From: an uncultured Eubacteriales bacterium
GTDB taxonomy: Bacteria; Bacillota; Clostridia; UMGS1883; UMGS1540
Reading direction: 5' to 3'
NCBI GenBank assembly: GCA_900552775.1
Contig: USAP01000040.1
Span: 1 to 11,807, forward strand
Length of the DNA: 11,807 bases
In this document: positions 1-8,282 of the stretch, piece by piece
How the letters are laid out: the number at the start of each line of letters is the position of its first letter
Numbering within the stretch: the first letter of the stretch is position 1
Program-made: the position numbers and the translations under genes
The notes under the pieces: model-generated
The model's database searches: none
Told to the model about the DNA's origin: nothing
Seen by the model: the letters and a program-made list of their open reading frames with translations, nothing else

Positions 1-168
1 CTTGCCGCCTACTTTCTGCCGTTGCAGAGCAAACACCATATCGGGAGTTCTTTCAAAAAATCCAATATCTTTTTTCCAACTCATACCGCATTTACAATGT
101 TGTAATCCGATGAATTGCTGTTTCATTTTATGTCCGCAATTCGGGCATATTTTATTACTTGCACCCAT
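1..168 (-). CDS. Small zinc-ribbon protein, 5' part only (runs off the left edge)
   Basis: Reading the minus strand from an ATG at 168 gives 56 codons without a stop before the window ends, so the C-terminus is missing. The start is supported by a GGAG-type ribosome binding site about 8 nt upstream. The N-terminal half holds CPNCG (residues 8-12) and a second pair HCKCG about 18 residues later, a four-cysteine zinc-ribbon layout. After it comes an amphipathic stretch (GMSWKKDIGFFERTPDMVF). There is no signal peptide or membrane segment, so a cytoplasmic zinc-binding protein is likely. It lies 94 bp downstream of the SLH protein gene, with a hairpin between them, and could be separately transcribed or reached by read-through. 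Small zinc-ribbon proteins of this kind are common ICE accessory genes, but I cannot name the family or a function. Confidence 0.72.
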   Translation of the reverse strand, partial: MGASNKICPNCGHKMKQQFIGLQHCKCGMSWKKDIGFFERTPDMVFALQRQKVGGK

Positions 169-217
169 TTTTATGCTCCGTTCCTAATATATGCTTTTAT
201 CATATCACAAGAATGCA

Positions 218-247
218 GAGAAAGCAACCATTTGCGGCTGCTTTCTC
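218..247 (-). terminator. Inverted repeat after the SLH protein gene, possible terminator
   Basis: In minus-strand RNA the arms GAGAAAGCAGCC and GGTTGCTTTCTC pair over 12 bp with a single G-U pair and a 6-nt loop. The hairpin begins 16 nt beyond the stop codon of the SLH protein gene. Only a poor U-tract follows (TGCATTCTTG), so it may terminate weakly or simply stabilise the 3' end. On the plus strand the same pair is an A/C mismatch, which favours function on the minus strand. Confidence 0.5.
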
Positions 248-262
248 CCTTTTGCACAAAGG

Positions 263-3200
263 TTATTTCACCCAAGTTTCGGAATTATCGTGTGTGTTTG
301 CAAGGTGTGTGTTGCTTGCCTCTGCTATCGCATAAAACGCCCAATGCAAATTGTTTTTAAGGTCGGTAAACTTATTGAGCAACGAAAGATTTTTATTGAT
401 ATATCCCTCGTCAGCAATTCTGCCGGTTGCCTTGTTTACGACGGTTACGACCTCCGCACGGGTAATAGCGTTATCGCCTTTGAATGAGCCGTCAGCATAG
501 CCGTTGAGCCAGCCGACATTTTTAGCGTAGGCAATGTCGCTATATGCCCAATAGCCTTTTTCGACATCGGTATATTTTACGGTGTAGCCGTCCTTTTTAA
601 CTTCGTTGAATAAAGCGTTAAACCTAACTGCCATAGCCACAAACTCGGCTCTTGTTACGCTTTCGTTCGGCTTAAATGTGTTATCGGAATATCCTTTGAT
701 GATACCGTATTTTTCAAGATAGCCGACCTCTTTTACGAACCAATCTTTTGTTGAAATATCATTGAATGTCGCTTTGCCGCTGATGTTTTCACCTTTTTTC
801 TCGGAAATCAGCCTTGCGAATATTGCCGCAGCTTCGGCACGGCTCATATTATTATCCGGTCGGAATGTTCCGTCCGCATAACCGAAAATATATGCTTTAT
901 GTTCTGATGCCGGAAGTATCAGCATACCGCTTTTATCGGTTGTGCCTGTTGCTTCGCCATTGTTTCTGTCTTTGAGCGTTACAGAGGTTTCGGCTTTTGC
1001 ATTGCCTTTGTTGTCGGTTACGGTTATTGTATAGAAATTTCCGTTATCAAGCATTTTGCCGTTCGGCAGGGTAATTGTAACATTGCCCTTGCTGTCCGTA
1101 CTCTTTGAGAAGTTTGTAACAGCTTTCCCGTCCTTATCGGTAATTTTAATATTTATGACATTGCTTGAATAACTGCTGCCGCCACCGCCGCCGTTACCAC
1201 GACTGCCGCCACCGCCGGAAGATGAGCCGCCGCCCGATGATTTAACGGGAAGTGTAACCTTGCCGTTTGCGTCTGTTGTTCCTGTTTTTTCGGTTGTTTT
1301 ATCCTTAATGGTAACAGATACACCTTTTACGGCTTTGTTATCCTTATCGTTGACTGTAACTGTTGTCTGATTTGAGGTAGTTAAAGTCTTATCATCGGGA
1401 AGTGTAACGGTAATTTTTCCGTCCCTAATTTCAATAAAGGCATTTTCGATTTTGCCATTTGTGTCCTCAACCGTGATGTTGTATTCAGTTTTGGTTTCCT
1501 CGGTATCGGTCTTGCCATCACCGTCTGTATCTTTGCCCGGTGTGGTTTCGGAAATATCTGTTTTACCGTCTTTATCAGTTATACCCTCGGAAGTCGGAGG
1601 AAGAATAACAATTCCATCCTTGTCGGTTATCCCTGTCAAAGATTTTGTTTCAATACCCTCAACGGCTTTTTCGGAAACAATAACACTCATATCCTTTACA
1701 GCCGTATTATCCGCCTTGTTTGATACAGTTACGATAATTCTGTTCGCATAATCAAACTTTACACCTTCGGGTAATTCAACAGAAATGTTTTCTGCCGATT
1801 TAACGCTGCCGTCCTCATTTTTGATTTCCGCATTATGTTTGATATGTGCCTTTTCAATAGCTCCGACAGTATTTTTCACTGTTACAATATATCCGTCAAC
1901 TTCGCCGTAGCCGTTGAAATCGGTAACATCAATGTTTGTCGGCGGCACGGTTGCTTTTCCGTTTTCGTCCGTAACATCAACCGCTGCTTTTGCTTCACCC
2001 TCGGCTGCGGTTTCAGAGATTACAACGGTCATATCTTTAACAGGCTTATCCTCGCTATCGGTAATTGTAGCCGTTATGCGATTATCAATGTCAATCATAA
2101 CACCATCGGGAAGCATAACATTTATCTGTCCCTCACCGATAGTAACAAAAGCATTTTCGATAGGCTTTGTTTCGTCTGTAATTAAAACATTGTAGCCGTT
2201 GACTTTTGCTTTACCCTCACTATCGGTAATATCCTCCGAAAGCGGCGGCACAACCATTTTTCCGTTTTCGTCAGTTTTGTCTGTCAAGCTCTTTTCCGCA
2301 GTGTCCGAAACGGTAACGGAAATGTCTTTCAAAGGATTTCCGTCCTTGTCGGTTACGGTTACTGTAATGCGGTTTGCGTAGTCAATGCTTGTTTCGTCCG
2401 GCAATGTTACCGAGATTGTGCTGTCATCATTCAGCTTTACAAAAACATTTTCGATAGCTCCGTTTTCGTCATTGACAAACACATACATTCCGTCAATGCG
2501 TACCTTGCCTGTGTCGTCTGTAAATCCGTCCTTTGCTGTCGGCAATGTAATTTTTCCGAACATATCGGTTACGCCTTTTTCGATGTAGTCCGCATCTCCT
2601 AATGTAATTACCGTAACACCCTGCTGCGGCTGTCCATGCTGGTCTGTAACAGTTATAATAACAGGATATTCACTTGTCGGCTTAATTCCCTCCGGCAAGT
2701 CAACTACAATATTATTGCTCTCACCAATGTAAACCTCACAATTCGGAATAACGACATTCATTTTGTCTGTAGCCTTTACGACAAATGTGTTTTTCTTATC
2801 CTCATCATCTTTGCCGACCGTACCGCTGTTATCGCCGGTAGAGGTTTTGTTGTTCGGCACTTTGAGCTGACCGTTTTCGTCAGTTTTTCCCGTTGCTGCG
2901 TTATTATTTTCATCATAGACAAAAATCTGCAACGCTGATTTCGGCTGCTGTGAATCTGTGTTCATTGCAGTTATAATGGTTTGGTCTGCATAATCAAGCA
3001 GTCTGCCGCTTGGCAATTTGATAGTTACATTATCATTGATGTCAATGCTGATTTCACTATCAAAAATCGGTTTCCCGTTTGCGTTGGTTACAAGGATAGA
3101 AAAATCTCCGACTTTGGAATTGCCGTCCTCGTCCGTGCGGTCTTTTTCAACTAACTGCGGAATTGCTGCTCTTGATAAAACTTCACCACAAGTTATGCAC

Positions 3201-5752
3201 TCAATGTGCTTTTCTCCGGCGTGTTCGATTGTAGCAGGCTCGTCAATTATCCAATCAGACGGTTTATGCCCTGTCATATCCTTGTAATCAGCCGTATAAG
3301 TTTTACCGCAAATTTCGCAAGTATATACGGTATAACCCGATGCCGTACAAGTCGGCTCGGTTACATCGGCAATATAGCTGTGACTGATTTTATCGGTGTA
3401 ATCGCTGATATATTTATCATCACAATTTTTGCACTCATATACCGTATATCCGAGAGCCGTGCAAGTCGGAGCAGTTACGGTCTTTTTGTAGTCGTGAGCA
3501 GCTTTGTCAACATAATCAGCCTTATAGCTATCGCCGCAGCTTTCACAGGTGTAGATTGTATATCCCATTTCTGTGCAAGTCGGAGCGACTACCGTTTTCT
3601 TGTAGGTGTGCTTTTCACAGTCGGTTAAATCCCCGATATACTCTTTGCCGCAGTCGGGGCAAGTGTAAACGGTATAACCGTGTTCGGTGCAAGTAGGAGG
3701 AACAACCTTTTTGTCATAATTATGTTCTGTCTTATCGGTATAATCCGCAACATAGGTATCGCCGCATTCGGCACAGGTATAGGTTGTAAACCCAAATTCC
3801 GTACAAGTCGGTTTTGTGATTTCTGCTTTGTAGTCGTGCTGTAATTTGTCTGTATAATCTGCTGTGAATTTATCTCCACAAGCCGTACACTCATAATCGG
3901 TATAGCCCATTGTTGTGCAAGTGGAGGGAGTAACTGTTTTATGATAATGATGTTCGATTTTGTCCGTATAGTTACCGTTATAGGTGTCCTTACAGTCTTT
4001 ACACTCAAAAATGGTGTAACCCATTTCGGTACAAGTCGGAGCAACTATCTTTTCGGAATAATTATGTCCTGTGGGGAGCGCTAAAACCGTACCGCACTTT
4101 TCACAGGTTTGCGGCTCCGTGCAGGTAGCAGCCTCGCCCGGTGTATGTCCCGTTGCGGATTCCGCTTTAATCATCTTTTCCGAGCAGTTTTTGCAGTTAT
4201 ATTCAATAACACCCTCAGAGGTGCAGGAGGAAGATGTGATTGTGTGTCCCTCGTCCCATTCGTGTCCGGTAGGCTCTGTGTAATCCGATACAAATGTCTG
4301 TCCGCACATAGTACAAGTCGATGTTGTATAGCCTTTATCGGTGCAAGTCGGCTCTTTGGTGATACGCTCATAAGCGTGTGAAATAATCGGCGTCATATCG
4401 GTTATATATGAATTGCCGCAGATTTCGCAAATATGATTTGTATAACCAACACTTCTGCAAGTCGGCTGCACATTTTCGGTCTTGTATTTATGCTCGCCGA
4501 CGGGAGTGGTTTCCTCATAAAAGCTGCCGCACTTATCACACAAATTGAGCTTTAAGCCGCCCTGTTTGCAAGTCGCTTCACGAATTGTAATTGCCTTATA
4601 ATTATGTCCGGTCGCTTTGGTGTAATTTCTCTTGTCAAGATTTCCGCAGCCGTCGCATTGCCAGCGTTCATAACCGAGGTTATCGCAAGAGGGAGCAACG
4701 GTTTCAAGGTATCGGTAATCGTGTTCGTGCTTTTCGGGAAGTACAATAACCGTTCCGCCGTTGTTATCGTCCTTTTTGTCCTCCAGCAGCCACACATACG
4801 ATACGCCGTTTTCAACCATTGTTTCACCGCCGTATTTATATGAGATTTCATAATATACGGGGTAATATCCGGCTTTGGTGTAATTCGGTGCGGAGGTCAT
4901 ATAGCAGTCGGAGGCGGTTTTGCCGTAACGGATTTTTGTATGCACACCGCTGTCGGATAAATCGGATACACTTACCGTATGTGCGTCACCGTCCGCCGTT
5001 CCGTAATAGGACGATACAACCGACTTTGCCGCAACATATTCGCTTGTGGTATAACCGCAGTCATTGCACTTTTCCGTGAGATAAAAGCGGTTGTTGCCGA
5101 TCTGTCCGTCAACCGTGCTTGAAAGGTCGTGCGACTCTTTCTTGATATTAGCCTTTGCATAAGTACCTTTGCAGAATTGGCAGTATTCGCCTTTCTTTAA
5201 TACGGTTGTGTGCTGATGTTCGTCATATAACTCGTAAGTCGTATTATCAAAGTCGATAAAAAAGTTGTGGTCGCAGGAGTTCAAGCCGTAAACATTGTTG
5301 TTAAAGTTATATGCACCCGAACCGTCAACTGAGTTAATTGTGCCGCAAGTCTGGCACACAGACTTTGTGTAATGATACCCCGTATAGCTTGCGTCCACGC
5401 CCGGAGTACCGCTGTCCGTGTTGCCTTTTTTCTTGCCCTCGATGTCATACCCGTCTGACCACTTAACACCGTGATTCATAGCGGTCTGTCCCGATTTGGT
5501 GTATTCGGGTACACGGTAGGTTAAAACGGTTGTGTGCTTATTGCATACCGGGCACCACTGTGTTTCATAGGTTACGGTTGCATTCATATCAAGCTCATTG
5601 GTTCTGTTATTTGTTTTCAGCCAATTATCCGCCGGATCTTCATAATCGCTTTTCTGTGCCGCAAATACCGACACGGGGAGTGTGCCTGCAACAAGAATAA
5701 CTGCAAGCAGCATTGAAATAACCGATTTCATAGAAAAATGTTTGGTTTTCAT
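263..5752 (-). CDS. Giant secreted surface protein with Cys/His repeats, Ig-like repeats and SLH cell-wall domains
   Basis: The 1829-residue product starts with a clear signal peptide: a basic N-terminus, a hydrophobic core about residues 9-27, and likely cleavage near SVFA-A (residues 28-32). Residues about 33-340 carry scattered CxxC pairs (67-70, 133-136, 191-194, 229-232). Residues about 344-855 are about 14 tandem Cys/His repeats. Residues about 880-1614 are seven Ig-like or carboxypeptidase-regulatory-like beta repeats, interrupted by a Gly/Ser-rich hinge (about 1505-1530). Three SLH modules follow (about 1618-1650, 1663-1715, 1727-1775), with FGYADGTFRP and RAE signatures, then a conserved-looking tail ending TWVK. 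SLH modules normally bind secondary cell-wall polymers, so it should be displayed non-covalently on the cell wall. The start at 5752 has AAAGGAG 11 nt upstream; a second Met at residue 8 would leave a shorter n-region. It follows pcfB across a terminator-like hairpin. An adhesin or mating-contact role is inference; no enzymatic domain is seen. Confidence 0.93.
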   Translation of the reverse strand: MKTKHFSMKSVISMLLAVILVAGTLPVSVFAAQKSDYEDPADNWLKTNNRTNELDMNATVTYETQWCPVCNKHTTVLTYRVPEYTKSGQTAMNHGVKWSDGYDIEGKKKGNTDSGTPGVDASYTGYHYTKSVCQTCGTINSVDGSGAYNFNNNVYGLNSCDHNFFIDFDNTTYELYDEHQHTTVLKKGEYCQFCKGTYAKANIKKESHDLSSTVDGQIGNNRFYLTEKCNDCGYTTSEYVAAKSVVSSYYGTADGDAHTVSVSDLSDSGVHTKIRYGKTASDCYMTSAPNYTKAGYYPVYYEISYKYGGETMVENGVSYVWLLEDKKDDNNGGTVIVLPEKHEHDYRYLETVAPSCDNLGYERWQCDGCGNLDKRNYTKATGHNYKAITIREATCKQGGLKLNLCDKCGSFYEETTPVGEHKYKTENVQPTCRSVGYTNHICEICGNSYITDMTPIISHAYERITKEPTCTDKGYTTSTCTMCGQTFVSDYTEPTGHEWDEGHTITSSSCTSEGVIEYNCKNCSEKMIKAESATGHTPGEAATCTEPQTCEKCGTVLALPTGHNYSEKIVAPTCTEMGYTIFECKDCKDTYNGNYTDKIEHHYHKTVTPSTCTTMGYTDYECTACGDKFTADYTDKLQHDYKAEITKPTCTEFGFTTYTCAECGDTYVADYTDKTEHNYDKKVVPPTCTEHGYTVYTCPDCGKEYIGDLTDCEKHTYKKTVVAPTCTEMGYTIYTCESCGDSYKADYVDKAAHDYKKTVTAPTCTALGYTVYECKNCDDKYISDYTDKISHSYIADVTEPTCTASGYTVYTCEICGKTYTADYKDMTGHKPSDWIIDEPATIEHAGEKHIECITCGEVLSRAAIPQLVEKDRTDEDGNSKVGDFSILVTNANGKPIFDSEISIDINDNVTIKLPSGRLLDYADQTIITAMNTDSQQPKSALQIFVYDENNNAATGKTDENGQLKVPNNKTSTGDNSGTVGKDDEDKKNTFVVKATDKMNVVIPNCEVYIGESNNIVVDLPEGIKPTSEYPVIITVTDQHGQPQQGVTVITLGDADYIEKGVTDMFGKITLPTAKDGFTDDTGKVRIDGMYVFVNDENGAIENVFVKLNDDSTISVTLPDETSIDYANRITVTVTDKDGNPLKDISVTVSDTAEKSLTDKTDENGKMVVPPLSEDITDSEGKAKVNGYNVLITDETKPIENAFVTIGEGQINVMLPDGVMIDIDNRITATITDSEDKPVKDMTVVISETAAEGEAKAAVDVTDENGKATVPPTNIDVTDFNGYGEVDGYIVTVKNTVGAIEKAHIKHNAEIKNEDGSVKSAENISVELPEGVKFDYANRIIVTVSNKADNTAVKDMSVIVSEKAVEGIETKSLTGITDKDGIVILPPTSEGITDKDGKTDISETTPGKDTDGDGKTDTEETKTEYNITVEDTNGKIENAFIEIRDGKITVTLPDDKTLTTSNQTTVTVNDKDNKAVKGVSVTIKDKTTEKTGTTDANGKVTLPVKSSGGGSSSGGGGSRGNGGGGGSSYSSNVINIKITDKDGKAVTNFSKSTDSKGNVTITLPNGKMLDNGNFYTITVTDNKGNAKAETSVTLKDRNNGEATGTTDKSGMLILPASEHKAYIFGYADGTFRPDNNMSRAEAAAIFARLISEKKGENISGKATFNDISTKDWFVKEVGYLEKYGIIKGYSDNTFKPNESVTRAEFVAMAVRFNALFNEVKKDGYTVKYTDVEKGYWAYSDIAYAKNVGWLNGYADGSFKGDNAITRAEVVTVVNKATGRIADEGYINKNLSLLNKFTDLKNNLHWAFYAIAEASNTHLANTHDNSETWVK
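911..3115 (-). repeat. Seven Ig-like / carboxypeptidase-regulatory-like repeats inside the SLH protein
   Basis: Units of roughly 80-100 residues share an order of short motifs: a V-x-V-x-D-x-x-G-x-I-E-N-A-F strand, I-x-V-x-L-P-D/E-G, a DYANR-I-x-V-T-V strand, D-K-D-x-x-P-V-K-x-x-x-V-x-V, then TDENGK-x-x-V-P-P. This resembles bacterial Ig-like or CarboxypepD_reg-like stalk domains. The last unit follows the Gly/Ser hinge. Between units five and six (residues 1408-1419) there is an Asp-rich loop spaced like an EF-hand calcium site. The likely role is a rigid stalk lifting the Cys/His region away from the wall. Confidence 0.75.
3188..4723 (-). repeat. Array of about 14 Cys/His protein repeats inside the SLH protein
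   Basis: The encoded repeats follow the pattern H-x-Y, about 6-8 residues, PTCT, x-x-GYT-x-Y-x-C-x-x-CG, then Y-x-x-DYTD and the next His. The period is about 37-43 residues, with one short unit near residues 536-554. Each full unit offers three Cys (one single, one CxxC pair) plus a His, enough for a zinc site or for disulfides outside the cell. The last unit (residues about 829-855) lacks the single Cys. Nucleotide copies have diverged clearly while the Cys and His positions stay, which suggests selection on the fold rather than recent duplication. Confidence 0.85.
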
Positions 5753-5800
5753 AGAATAAAATTCTCCTTTACAAATTTATAGTTTGGTTTATACATTACG

Positions 5801-5825
5801 AAAAGCCGCCATATTTACGGCGGCT
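5801..5825 (-). terminator. Rho-independent-like terminator after pcfB
   Basis: In minus-strand RNA, AGCCGCC and GGCGGCT form a perfect 7-bp GC-rich stem around an 8-nt loop (GTAAATAT), followed by TTTTCG. Outer G-U and A-U pairs can extend the stem. It starts 28 nt after the pcfB stop codon and would separate the mobilization genes from the SLH protein gene. The U-tract is short, so partial read-through is plausible. The 50 nt between it and the SLH gene start contain TATAAA-like hexamers but no clear -35 box. Confidence 0.65.
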
Positions 5826-5853
5826 CTCGGTAGCGTGGTTGTGTAATGTTCAT

Positions 5854-6540
5854 TTACTCTCTGCCTTTCCGGTTTTTCTTTTTGCGTTTTTTCTGCTGCG
5901 GCTGCTTGTGTTGTATAGCTTTTTCCTTTTCGGGAGCAGGCTTTTTCTTTTCTTCCAAATCAGCCTTTATGTCCTCAATCTTCTTTCTGACCGAGGGTTT
6001 AATACCGCTGTCCGTTTTTGCCGTATCCTCGAATGAGATAGATTTGCTCCCGTGCAGATTTTCGTTTATTCTCTCCGCACGGGACGGACGGTTTTTTGAG
6101 TTTTCGTCCTTTGTATTATCCGATGTAACCTCCGTCTGTTCGGGGACTTCCGGTTCAATTTCGTGTTCCGTTGCGGAATATCCGAGCTTTTCCATAATGT
6201 AATTAAGCCGGGGTATATCGTCTTGAAATGCAATAACATCGCATAAGCCGTTATCATTTGTCTTGTCTGCAACAGGACGGTACATTATCCCGTAATTTTT
6301 CGCTTCAGCATTAAATTTTTTGAGGTCAGCTTCTTTTATCTGCATAATACAAAGCTGTTTGCCCGTTTTAAGCATTTGCTTTAATTTTGCGACGCCCTCC
6401 GTTTTGCCGTCATCATTTGCAAGCGCCATAACGATTGCCGCAAGGTTTTTTACACCGAGGGCGGTTAGCTTGACCGCCGATTCGGTCATTTGTATAGCTT
6501 CTTTCGCCATTAAATCAGCGACTTCTCCGCTTGTGTTCAT
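5854..6540 (-). CDS. pcfB: PcfB/DUF3801 family conjugation protein
   Basis: The 228-residue product has the features of the PcfB (DUF3801) family: a helical N-terminus (MNTSGEVADLMAKEAIQMTE), the core with VAKLKQMLKTGK and QIKEADLKKFNAEAKNYGI, and a following segment ending YIMEKLGYS (about residues 20-145). The C-terminus is an Asp/Glu-rich linker and a very basic Lys/Arg tail (about residues 190-228) that could bind DNA. In the enterococcal plasmid pCF10, PcfB links the relaxase complex to the VirD4-type coupling protein PcfC; a matching role here is inferred from family and context. It overlaps the relaxase gene by 26 bp, with AAGGAG 10 nt before its ATG, so the two are almost certainly co-transcribed. 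A hairpin terminator follows. No signal peptide or membrane segment is seen. Confidence 0.85.
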   Translation of the reverse strand: MNTSGEVADLMAKEAIQMTESAVKLTALGVKNLAAIVMALANDDGKTEGVAKLKQMLKTGKQLCIMQIKEADLKKFNAEAKNYGIMYRPVADKTNDNGLCDVIAFQDDIPRLNYIMEKLGYSATEHEIEPEVPEQTEVTSDNTKDENSKNRPSRAERINENLHGSKSISFEDTAKTDSGIKPSVRKKIEDIKADLEEKKKPAPEKEKAIQHKQPQQKKRKKKNRKGRE

Positions 6541-7879
6541 TCTCTCTCAACTCCTTGTCTGCCTGTTTCTGCAAAGCGAGCGCCTGCCGTTTTTTCTCGG
6601 CAATTTTATACGAATCCTTAAATATTGCTTTGCACAGTCTGATTTCTTTTCGGAGTTCGTTAAGCTCCGTATTGATTTCTTTTGCTTGGTCTTTGACCTC
6701 ATCACAATTTTCATCAGTCCTTTCTTCATATAATTTTTTACGCCGTATAATTAAAATCTCAACTTCGGTTTCTTTGTCCTTTTGGTATTTATGCAAATCT
6801 TCGCCCGTTTCGATATTATGCGTGAACAAAAATTTGAATTGCTTTTGATAGCGGTCAAACTTAATCATTTCATCACGCATAAAAAATGACACCCTTTGAG
6901 GTGTCTGCTTACGCTGAATTTTTTTGAATAAATAGAGGTAGTGGAAGTAGAGGGCAACAAAGCCTTTTAACTTTTTGCCCTTTACATCTTTAATGTTACC
7001 TCTGAATTTGTACTGCTTTTTGGGTATTTCGGACGGTGCGGCGGTGATAATACCGTTTCGGGTTGCGATTATCCTTTCCAAAATCTCTGCTTCGCTGTAT
7101 CCCTTACCGAGATTATCAAGCCTCATCGGGTGCTTTGCATTTGGTGCGATTATTGAGGTGTGCTTTATGTTCGGACCTTTGCGGTGAATGACAAAGCCAC
7201 GCTTTTTTAAGTTCTGCCAAAACTGCTCCATTGTGTATGAGCATTTTATAATTTCGTCAATATCACGGCGGATACTGCCACGAATGGTCGGTCTGCCTTC
7301 CTTTAACGCAAGCCATTCCGCATAGTGCATACCTCGCCGCTGCGGATGCTCGATTACCGAAAGACAGTTTTCAATACAAATAGCATCCGATATTCCTCGA
7401 ATGTCTACAAAGTAGTCCTTGAAATTATTTCGGTATTTGTAGCCGTCCGTATAGGATACGGAATTTATAATCAGATGATTATGCAAGTGCTTATGGTCAA
7501 GATGAGTTGCAACGACCACTTCGTATTTATCTGCAAACAAACGCTCCGCAAGTTCAAGTCCGCATTTGTGAGCGACCTCCGGCGTTGTTTCAAAATCCTT
7601 GAATGACTGCACCAAATGATACGCAAGTACAGCGTTTTTATGTCCTGCCTTTCCGAAAAACTCCTGTGTGTCTATCATATCAGCATATGGGTTATCCGTC
7701 GTGCAGTTATATGCTTTGACATAAAGGCAATTTTCGGTCTTGTCCTCATTTTTGATATACTTGATTACGCCCTCGACCGCATCAATGTCGGGTTTTATAC
7801 TTGTCTTTTCGGGATTTGCAATATAGTTAAGACTTGAATCGAGCCTTGATTTAACCGTCCATATTTTCGTAATTGCCAT
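6515..7879 (-). CDS. MOB_P-type relaxase (relaxase/mobilization nuclease domain)
   Basis: This 454-residue protein should nick one strand at oriT and stay bound to the 5' end during transfer. The relaxase domain fills about residues 1-260. LNYIANPEKT near the N-terminus offers the candidate catalytic tyrosine (Tyr19 region). YHLVQSF (about 87-93) is the second conserved motif. HLDHKHLHNH (126-135) is the metal-binding His motif HxDxxHxHNH. About residues 340-450 are basic and predicted coiled coil, typical of the C-terminal part of these proteins. The ATG overlaps the mobC stop (TAATG), with GAGGAG 9 nt upstream, pointing to translational coupling; the 3' end overlaps pcfB. Length and motifs fit the relaxases of Tn1549/CTn-like elements. 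All motifs appear intact, so it is probably functional. Confidence 0.93.
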   Translation of the reverse strand: MAITKIWTVKSRLDSSLNYIANPEKTSIKPDIDAVEGVIKYIKNEDKTENCLYVKAYNCTTDNPYADMIDTQEFFGKAGHKNAVLAYHLVQSFKDFETTPEVAHKCGLELAERLFADKYEVVVATHLDHKHLHNHLIINSVSYTDGYKYRNNFKDYFVDIRGISDAICIENCLSVIEHPQRRGMHYAEWLALKEGRPTIRGSIRRDIDEIIKCSYTMEQFWQNLKKRGFVIHRKGPNIKHTSIIAPNAKHPMRLDNLGKGYSEAEILERIIATRNGIITAAPSEIPKKQYKFRGNIKDVKGKKLKGFVALYFHYLYLFKKIQRKQTPQRVSFFMRDEMIKFDRYQKQFKFLFTHNIETGEDLHKYQKDKETEVEILIIRRKKLYEERTDENCDEVKDQAKEINTELNELRKEIRLCKAIFKDSYKIAEKKRQALALQKQADKELRENEHKRRSR

Positions 7880-8184
7880 TATCGGACGCTCCTCACCAGA
7901 CGCATAATATCGTTTTGCATTTGCAGCACAGTTTCAATTTTATCCTCCGAGATACGATGCTCTGCATTTGCGATATGTGCTATCTGATTTATGTTGTTTC
8001 CGATAGCGTTTATCTCACGAAGCAGTTTTACATATTCATCGGGCGGACGGGGGCGAATAATATTGCCCATAATCAGCTTGCGAATATATGGCTCCATTTT
8101 TAAGGCACAAGCAGCAGCTTGTGCTTTCAAGTGTTCTTTCTCTTTTGGGGAAAGACGCACCAATACAGCAGTATTTCTATCCAT
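7879..8184 (-). CDS. mobC: MobC-like relaxosome accessory protein
   Basis: The 101-residue product begins like a ribbon-helix-helix DNA-binding protein (TAVLVRLSPKEKEHLKAQAA, residues 5-24) and continues with the MobC signature region LLREINAIGNNINQIAHIAN (about residues 54-73). MobC-family proteins bind near oriT and help the relaxase open and nick the DNA. The ATG at 8184 has an AGAGGTG ribosome binding site 8 nt upstream. The stop codon shares one base with the relaxase start, so both are expressed together. The gene lies directly downstream of the proposed oriT, as is usual for mobC/relaxase loci. No feature suggests decay. Confidence 0.9.
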   Translation of the reverse strand: MDRNTAVLVRLSPKEKEHLKAQAAACALKMEPYIRKLIMGNIIRPRPPDEYVKLLREINAIGNNINQIAHIANAEHRISEDKIETVLQMQNDIMRLVRSVR

Positions 8185-8204
8185 TAGAAATCACCTCTTT
8201 TCTT

Positions 8205-8282
8205 TTAGCCGTACGGCGGGGTATTAGGGGCATTGCCACTAACAAGCGGGCGTTTTGATAGCAAAATGCCGTGCTTGCTAAT
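8205..8282. other. Candidate origin of transfer (oriT)
   Basis: Immediately upstream of mobC lie two structures. One is a perfect 10-bp palindrome GCCGTACGGC (8208-8217). The other is a long imperfect inverted repeat: arms 8243-8257 and 8262-8277, CAAGC at the outer ends, GGCGTTTTG against CAAAATGCC inside, loop ATAG. Between them is a G-rich stretch with GGGGTATTAGGGGCATTGCC. A hairpin flanking a nick site next to mobC and relaxase is the normal oriT arrangement. I do not recognise an exact known nic sequence, so the call rests on position and structure. The inverted repeat could also act as a weak terminator of the short ORF ending at 8278. Confidence 0.5.

Noticed and set aside
3625..4044. 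139-codon minus-strand ORF inside the Cys/His repeats
   Set aside because: It is a shifted frame of the repeat region; its own repetitiveness mirrors the real repeats and the SLH protein frame is continuous through it.
1835..4381. Several 60-140 codon plus-strand ORFs opposite the SLH protein gene
   Set aside because: They are antisense shadows of a repeat-rich coding gene, lack ribosome binding sites and have no recognisable protein features.
3188..4723. CRISPR-like array
   Set aside because: The periodic DNA is coding, units are about 110-130 bp without short conserved repeats and unique spacers; the periodicity comes from protein repeats.
5846..6202. 118-codon plus-strand ORF opposite pcfB, rich in Phe/Leu/Ser
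   Set aside because: Its hydrophobic look comes from reading the Lys/Glu-rich pcfB tail on the opposite strand; no ribosome binding site or family resemblance.
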